Of a stretch of 64,000 nt of DNA, positions 57,787 through 64,000 are shown piece after piece. The DNA lies in contig CAXHUL010000503.1 in the NCBI GenBank assembly GCA_964019695.1, positions 744,001 through 808,000 on the forward strand. The letters are read 5' to 3'. Positions within the stretch are counted from its first letter, which is position 1. Every line of letters begins with the position of its first letter. The DNA is from Loripinus fragilis. Taxonomy: Eukaryota; Mollusca; Bivalvia; Lucinida; Lucinidae. The position numbers and the translations under genes were made by a program. The notes below the pieces were generated by a model that was given only the letters and a program-made list of their open reading frames with translations, did no database searches and was not told where the DNA came from.

Positions 57787-57816
57787 CACCTAAGTGATGT
57801 ATTTTTATATATACAG

Positions 57817-58010
57817 GACCAAAGATTCCAAGCTATGCTAGAGAAACCATGACATCTCGTCAGCATACACGCGAAGATTTGTTTTCATCCAGAGAAATTC
57901 CAAAGCCTGATGCCTTAGAATTGAAGCGAAGTAGATCTGATCTCGGCGGAAGTATGGTATCAGAGGAACCTCTAATAGATCAGGAGAGGAGAAAAGATGA
58001 AGAATACTTG
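57817..58010 (+). CDS. DLEC1: DLEC1/CFAP81 orthologue, exon
   Basis: The acceptor ATATACAG|GACC enters in phase 1 and completes a glycine codon with the previous exon (PPPL-G-PKIPSYARETM). The donor is TTG|GTAATT, phase 0. The peptide is charged (REDLFSSREIPKPDALELKR, then acidic/basic DQERRKDEEYL). It lies in the poorly conserved linker of DLEC1. The last roughly 90 bases, with the donor, are duplicated downstream at 58062-58160. Confidence 0.8.
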
Positions 58011-58061
58011 GTAATTATTGCTGTATCTTTTTGTTTACCTTACAAAAACAACAACATTATT

Positions 58062-58169
58062 GAAGAGAAGTAGATCTGATCTCGGCGGAAGTATGATATC
58101 AGAGGTACCTCTAATAGATCAGGAGAGGAGAAAAGATGAAGAATACTTGGTAATTATTGCTTTTCTTTT
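58062..58169 (+). repeat. Tandem duplicate of a DLEC1 exon end
   Basis: Copies 57923-58030 with a 139-bp offset and only a few differences, including the splice donor. It lacks an acceptor, and an in-frame TAG at 58071-58073 blocks read-through, so it should not be coding. Confidence 0.85.
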
Positions 58170-58836
58170 TGTTAACAATTAGATTATATTGCCAGTTAAA
58201 CATCAACAAATGGAATCCTATCAATTAATTGGATAGTATTTTGGGGAAGAGTGTAGTACATGAAAATATCCTGTTAGTCCTATGATGTCCTATGAGCAGC
58301 AAAGTCTCAGACTAAATGGTAGACCTCTAGCCCTGCAAGACATTCCAGCATGGACGGTTAAAGGATTTCTTTGCGCATATGCAATGAGTTAAAAAATCTC
58401 ATGTGTCCGCCCATATGTCATGGATACTCATTGAAAGTATCTGGTTGAGCACCCCAATAATAATAATTATCGTGGAAAATTAAGTAATAAATAGCCTGTT
58501 TTGATAGAGAAAAACATGTCTTAATAAAGTGGAATCTCGTAAATTACAAGTCTTAGGGACTAGAGATTTTATTTCAATCTATCGAAAGTTCAAATTAAAG
58601 GGAGATAGACATAAGAATATATAACTCCCCTAAAATGATTATTATCAGTTTTTTTTCCCTATCAAACATATGTTTTATGTGCGTAAAAGAAACGTGTGTA
58701 TTTTTAAAGATAGCATTTAAAATAGTTCATAAATATGCCGTTTTCTCTGAATCCATTGTGTCTGAAATTTATTTCCAATAATTGCAAGTGTTTTGAATTT
58801 TCGCGGTTTTACTGTAATTCTCTATTCATTGTGTAG
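58170..58836. other. DLEC1 intron, no feature recognised
   Basis: No repeat family was confidently identified. It ends with the acceptor TTCATTGTGTAG. Confidence 0.4.
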
Positions 58837-59060
58837 GCCAAGTTTCCCCGCAGTGATGCTTGGAAGCAGCAGATGCGAGAAGATCAGCGAGAACAGGAAA
58901 GAACAAGTCTCAACAATTTACAGGCCATGACAAACTATTCTAGAAACCCAAGATTTATCCCTCCTTCAGCCCCAGGGGCTGGCAGCAGGTCCCTCATTAA
59001 GGCTGAAAAATCCAAGCCAAAACAAATTGGGATAGAAGAAAAACAACTGGAAGAAAAGAA
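58837..59060 (+). CDS. DLEC1: DLEC1/CFAP81 orthologue, exon with NPRFIPP motif
   Basis: Enters in phase 0 (AKFPRSDAWKQQMREDQREQ) and ends AAGAA|GTAAGT in phase 2. It contains NYSRNPRFIPPSAPGAGSRS, corresponding to the conserved NPRF(F/I)PP motif just before the first ASH domain of DLEC1. The first half is probably helical and highly charged. Confidence 0.9.
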
Positions 59061-60981
59061 GTAAGTTTTTGATACTTTTCTTATTTTGAATGTTAGCTTT
59101 TGAGATGGTGCTCATTGAAAGAATCTTTATGAGACACTTCAAATGAGTATAGTACATGCAACTCGCCATGCTTATGAGATCACGGTACTTATAGCATATA
59201 TACACACTTAGATTAACAAAATCTTTTAGCGCAAAATTGTAAATATTTTCTTACCTATCAGTTAAACCATATATTTTGGGTGCTCAAAAGAACCATCTAG
59301 GTTCCATCCCGTACAAAAAAATGTTTATTTGGGGGAGGCTTTCTTTAATACAATCACCTGACACATTTCTAGTTTAATGAATGCTTCAGAAACTTTAGGA
59401 AAACTTTACTAATTTCTTTGTGAAAAAGTTTATTGTGGTGCTCTCAGGATGCTGCTTCTTGAGAACACACAACAATTTGTCAGCTTTTTTTTCAGACCCA
59501 AACCCAGACATCTGTCCCCACTGGGTAGCTGTATATGCTAGTTAGAAAAATTACAAATCACATAAATGCATCAGCATTCAGTACTGATTATCTTCAAAAG
59601 TGTTTGCTCTTTGTCAAAATCTCCAGTGATTGCAAAAGCCTTGATTGCATTGCAACAATAATTTCATAGACCAGCCTGTGCATGCATGTAGGCAGATGAA
59701 ATTTTTTCTTAACTTGCAAGTTACAAATACTTCAATGTCACTAGCTTTGATGATACTGTCAACCCTTGCCATAAAAAGCTCGGATTCATCCCTTTTTGAA
59801 AACTCTGATCCAGATCAGCTGGCTTCCAAAGAATTCATCTTATCAAGATCCACACTGTTTACGCTCTTGCTTAAAAATATGGATAACTGGAATGCTGAAG
59901 GTGAACAGAATGTAAATTAGGAAAGAGTGTTATATATAAAATATTCAGCATAACTCAACCCAGTATACCCAGACTGGTAACTGACATACATGTAAATCTA
60001 AATATTGGAAATATGTTGTCGAGACTGAGCTTTCAAAACTGATGTATGTTGAAGATTACATATTAATCATATCTCCATTATTTCTCTGCAAATCTGTGAT
60101 TTTTTTTCAAAAAGCAATGGTTCAATATACTATCTTTAAGACTGTATTGTTATATTTATTGGAAGTTTATCCATCTTTATGAACTTCAGCAAGAAACTAT
60201 GGTACCCTTTTTAGCTATTTTTTGTCAATTTTAGCTGAAAATCGTCTGAAATCAACCTAAGAAGATGATAAAACTTCAAATTTATTTACAGTAATTTGTA
60301 ATATTTCAACTTTGCATACCCAATAACTTTGTATAATCTCCGGTATGTTCAGAATCAATTTTATTGGCTGTTGTACTTTGAAATAGTGCTAAAACAAAGC
60401 CACGACAACATGACTTTGTATTTCCTTCAGTGACCTGTCCTGTCCATTTATACTGGGTACGAGAGCATAACAAGGGTTAAGTAACACAAAGGAACTCATG
60501 TTGAACTTTAGGCCTGAAATATAACTACTGAAACACTGATACCATAGTTCCAGATAAACAAAATTATTTGATCTAACCCTTTGTATATTAATGGATTCTT
60601 CCTTCTGGTTTGATACAATAAACTTGTGATATTCCATTGTGCATATCTAGGGGTACCAGGTTATTATTTTCACAAAATATTGTTTTATTGTCTGAAGATA
60701 TTTTTTACCTCTAAAACAGTGTAAACACTGATGAAATGCTGCATTTCATCTGGGTTCTTCACTGTTTGCAAAAGTACTCCTTTAGGGGTTTATCACATAC
60801 AAATTGTTAAATTGCGAATGTTTTTTGAGCATCAGTTTTAACATTTGTTTTGAGTTCGAAAAAGAACCTTCTAATTGAGACGTTTTTTTTTAGTGTACCT
60901 ACAACATTATGTTTTGGGTGAGAAATAAGGAAATCTATTATTAAGGGCTCCAACCTAAAGTATATGTTCTTCTGTTTTCAG
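59061..60981. other. DLEC1 intron with decayed small repeats
   Basis: Half-hairpins of family P near 59278 and 60846. A small palindrome lies at 60733-60772 (GATGAAATGCTGCATTTCATC). No exon is supported. Confidence 0.45.
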
Positions 60982-61063
60982 GTCCGAGGAGCATTCCCAG
61001 GTATTCCTTGTGTCCCCGCCGGAAGTGGTTTTCTCAGAATACAAAGTTGGACAAGTTTACGAG
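60982..61063 (+). CDS. DLEC1: DLEC1/CFAP81 orthologue, start of first ASH domain; GC donor
   Basis: The acceptor CTGTTTTCAG|GTCC enters in phase 2 and completes a lysine codon. The product VFLVSPPEVVFSEYKVGQVY is the first beta-strand region of the ASH/MSP-like domain. It aligns with the human block around PP..(F/V)F.(D/E)Y..G.VYE. The exon ends GAG|GCAAGA, a GC-AG type donor, in phase 0. The frame then joins the exon at 62580. Confidence 0.9.
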
Positions 61064-62579
61064 GCAAGACTTTATGAGTCTATAATGGGTGTGAGGGGTG
61101 GGTTAGAAGAAACATCCTTAGAATCTCTGCTTGGCATTACCAGGCTGTTGATATGGAGATCTGTCCTACTCTGTTGAGCTGAAATATACTTAAACACAAA
61201 AGAATTGCAACCGTTTTAAATCCACTTTTTCTTCCACATGGACCACATAAGAATAATTTCTTACTTATATCATGTGTTCCTGCACAATGTGTAATGATTT
61301 GCTGTAAAATGGTTTTGATCTCAATTTCCATTCTGTTGTTATAATGACGTCAGCGAATTTCAACAAACAGCGTCTAAAAAAGTGATGTCTCATTCGATTT
61401 GAAAACAAACAGCTTGATTTGAAAGCCAGATGTCTTAACTATAGGAAAACACTAAAACGGTTTGGAAGTTACCCTTTATCAATGCTCCCAGTCGCTGCGT
61501 CACTGCGTTTCTTTGTTGACATCAGCCTACTTTTTTTCAAATAGTCATTACAGACGCATTTTGTTCTGTCATGTTACGATACTTATGTCTTCTATGCAAT
61601 GTATTGAGGGTTATATGGTGGCATCAAAAATTTTAATTTATTAATATTCGTTTGGATAAAAATGGCCAATTACGTCAAAATTTAAAGACGTCACTTAGAC
61701 AAAATAAAAGTTGACAGAAACATAAAATTAACTGATTTTATTTTGTCTACCATTTTGCTTTCAAAAGCAGATGTTGGTTAAAAATGTGTTTTTTTTTGCA
61801 ATAAATACACAATTTTGGAACTCTGTTGATGGGGGTTGCCTTAGAATTCTCGTTGCAGCTCGCCAATCATAAGCCACAGCGGTTTGGTTTTGGTATTGTA
61901 TGCAAGCCAAATAACTGTACTTAGGAATTGCATTATCGCTGAAAGAAGGGACGACCATTTTAGAAAGAGTTGTGTTAATTTTGCGTTTAAGTATATATAA
62001 TAGTGGAAAGTTTCATATTGCTGACCATGTTTCCCGCCAAAATTGTGGATTCATTCTGCATTTTTGCATAAAATTCTATGCTACATGCTATTTAACAGAT
62101 GTGTGTCAATCAACACAAATCTAATCAGTATTATAAATCATTTTAGATACTTTATCAAATACAGCCAATTCTGGAAAAAACACACAATATTTTTCATTAA
62201 AAGATGCCATTGATAAACCAGGACACTGATCACATGCTAAAGTTCTTTTTAACAGTAGGTCAGTTTTGAAAATATTTATTACAAAAAAACGAAACGTTGC
62301 CGCCCTATAGTCTGTGCAGTGATTTGTTACTCAATTTATCACTAGACATTACCATTTGCTATGCTATATATAAGCAGGATATGTTAGAATCATAATTAAT
62401 TTCTTAATTATCAATCAAAGTATATGTTTTGGGTGGTTCTTTTGAGTGCTCGAAACATATACATGTAGTTAGACTGGTAAATAAAAAATAGTGACATTTG
62501 TATACCTGATATTTTGGCTTTTCTCCAATGATTTGATTATATTAGTGTTTCTCACAGCTCACATTTTTTATTTTTACAG
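61064..62579. other. DLEC1 intron (GC-AG), no feature recognised
   Basis: GC donor at 61064-61065 and acceptor TTTTTACAG at 62571-62579. A collapsed family P hairpin lies near 62425-62455. Two GACGTCA-like sites occur near 61346 and 61688. Confidence 0.45.
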
Positions 62580-62667
62580 TTGACCTTGACTTTGAAAAAT
62601 GTGTCATCTTGTATTCGGCAGTGCCGGGCTCTACCAGTCTCGACCCCTTACTTCTCTCTTGGTCTTG
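62580..62667 (+). CDS. DLEC1: DLEC1/CFAP81 orthologue, first ASH domain continued
   Basis: Phase 0 entry. LTLTLKNVSSCIRQCRALPV followed by STPYFSLGLG matches the characteristic ASH pattern (hydrophobic strand, KN(V/T)S, R..P..(T/S)PYF). The donor is CTTG|GTAAGT, phase 1. The remaining exons, with the other ASH domains, lie beyond the right edge of the window. Confidence 0.9.
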
Positions 62668-62685
62668 GTAAGTAGATCAAATGGA

Positions 62686-62910
62686 CCTTGGACCCACAAA
62701 ACCTGTCTTTAGGACTTTCAACAAAACAAGACTTAAACAAGTCTCCTCAGCTACAGAGACTAGCTTGAAAATTTGCTTGTAGCAAGTTTGGATAAGGTAC
62801 TTTCCAATAAATGAATAACAAAGGTTCTGATCAGATTGCACGGATGTCCAAGCTGGTCTGCGTCTTTGTTGTCCGCATACACGGAAGACAGGTTTCTTGC
62901 ATTGAGGCCC
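62686..62910. mobile_element. Palindromic MITE, family GGGCC (decayed)
   Basis: CAAAACCTGTCTTTAGGACT, CTCAGCTACAGAGACTAGCT and the right end GAAGACAGGTTTCTTGCATT. It starts 19 bases after a DLEC1 exon, immediately beyond its splice donor. Confidence 0.7.
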
Positions 62911-63046
62911 AAACGACTTTACATTAGGCTAGTTCTGTTGCATTTTCAGTCAAATATGAAGCATGATTAGATGTTGCTATTCCACCCAACATGAGGGTCT
63001 GAATGGGGAGATGGGGGATGCAGGTGGGGATGGAAGTACCATAAAA

Positions 63047-63206
63047 CCATAACTCTTTCTTTGCTAATGGCATTTGTTGTCATCTGCTGATAACCTTTGA
63101 AAACAGTTTGGACCAAACAGTATGACTTTTTGATAGATTACTAGAAAGATTTTTTTTAAAAGTCAGCAGATGACAAGAAATTACCCAGCATGCAAAGAGT
63201 TAATCA
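63047..63206. mobile_element. Palindromic MITE (AACTCTTTCTTTGC type)
   Basis: AACTCTTTCTTTGCTAATGG at the left and the complementary GCATGCAAAGAGTTAA at the right. The inner arms are GTCATCTGCTGATAACCTTT / AAAAGTCAGCAGATGAC. Related to 10288, 35748 and 44018. Confidence 0.75.
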
Positions 63207-63726
63207 TTTTAAAGTTGAGGAAATGGTGGGAGAAAAAATCATCATAAGAGTGTTAACATTTGACTACTGGGTTTTGGGGATTTAATCTTTGCTCATTGTA
63301 ACATTGGCCTGGGCCACAAAAAATGTTAAAGGAGCTCTAGCGATAAGGCGTATATTTTCCCTAGTTGACATGATTACAAATTGCCCTTATGTTTTTAAAA
63401 TTGGACTGTTTCGGTAGTAAAATATGCATAGAAAGCATCAAAATAGGTTTCAAAGCGATTCATCATTTACAAAGCCATGAAAACTTGGGCCTTCTACTCC
63501 CACCCCTCATTTTACCTCTTTAGACTGGGTGCCGTTTAGACGAGAGTTTTAGTAAATCCTTTGCAGGTTTTCAAAAAGTAAAAATTCTAAAATACTAAAG
63601 ATATAAGTGCCCTTCATTTCCAAAAAAATGCGGTATTCCTTCTGCGCATGCATACGAAATATACTTAAAATTGTGACGTTTGTCATTGAAAATATGAAAC
63701 TGGAGTCTTTCAGTTTGTTTTTAGAT

Positions 63727-63815
63727 GCTTTCCCCCCCTAGACCCAAGACAATTAAATGTCGCTATACAAATATATAACATATGTAAAGGGCGTCTTGGG
63801 TCTAGGGGGGGAAAG
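63727..63815. mobile_element. Short element with near-perfect 23-bp inverted ends
   Basis: CTTTCCCCCCCTAGACCCAA... at 63728-63750 is complementary to 63793-63815, with a 42-base centre. The arms are nearly perfect, so it is young or conserved. Confidence 0.75.
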
Positions 63816-64000
63816 GGATTGTATAAGCGAAAAAAGACATCAAATATCTGACACAAATAGATTACTTTGCAAGATGGTCGTTTTTATTGTACATCAACTG
63901 TATAAATAGTTTTACTGTACAAAGCGTGGTTCCTTGTGTAACGGTCTAGTTCCCATATATACTACTGAATAACAAGCACAGTTGATGATCAAAATAAATT
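63816..64000. other. DLEC1 intron to window edge
   Basis: No exon or repeat recognised before the window ends. Confidence 0.4.

Noticed and set aside
58011..58073. Extension of the DLEC1 exon past 58010
   Set aside because: A good donor lies at 58011 and the next exon continues the homology. The extension is low-quality sequence ending at a TAG.

Overview
The window looks like AT-rich, repeat-dense animal nuclear DNA, most probably from a bivalve mollusc. Evidence: spliced exons with GT/GC-AG introns of many kilobases, tRNA-derived SINEs, many palindromic non-autonomous DNA transposons, and several unrelated repeat families of a type I associate with bivalve genomes (short C/G-rich hairpin, then a GTCC/GTCT microsatellite, then an array of 90-350 bp repeats). 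There is no operon, CRISPR or phage organisation. The species assignment is inference.

Two plus-strand genes and one minus-strand gene are supported. Gene A (about 0.5-33.7 kb) is an unrecognised protein. Its exons at 556-639, 8660-9424, about 19392 and 33660-33721 all start in phase 1; the first two also end in phase 1, and the last carries the stop codon. The 5' end lies upstream of the window and the 3' edge of the third exon is unresolved. The second gene (52.7 kb to beyond the right edge) is an orthologue of DLEC1/CFAP81, a ciliary protein with ASH/MSP-like domains. Six exons are visible, running from the probable start codon to the first ASH domain. One expected exon between the first two is missing, and one intron has a GC donor. 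An intronless 230-residue MYND zinc-finger gene lies antisense in the intron where the exon is missing.

Region by region: 0-5 kb, gene A exon and a 3.6 kb terminal-inverted-repeat (TIR) element. 5-9.5 kb, an 89-bp minisatellite split by a 2.4 kb TA-flanked transposon, then gene A exon 2. 9.5-19 kb, four hairpin/microsatellite elements, one of which carries eight perfect estrogen-response-element palindromes. 19.4-28.7 kb, gene A exon 3 running into a higher-order tandem array built from a 108-bp repeat, roughly 340-bp T-rich repeats and SINE-bearing spacers. 29-45 kb, further minisatellites and palindromic MITEs, with the gene A terminal exon. 45.9-51.1 kb, a nested stack of SINE and transposons with clean target-site duplications. 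52.7-64 kb, the DLEC1 exons with small MITEs in the introns.

I found no autonomous transposase or reverse transcriptase and no convincing new multi-gene system. The most interesting signals are the nuclear-receptor-site arrays, the open 36-codon repeat next to gene A exon 3, the nested transposons, and the missing DLEC1 exon beside the MYND gene.
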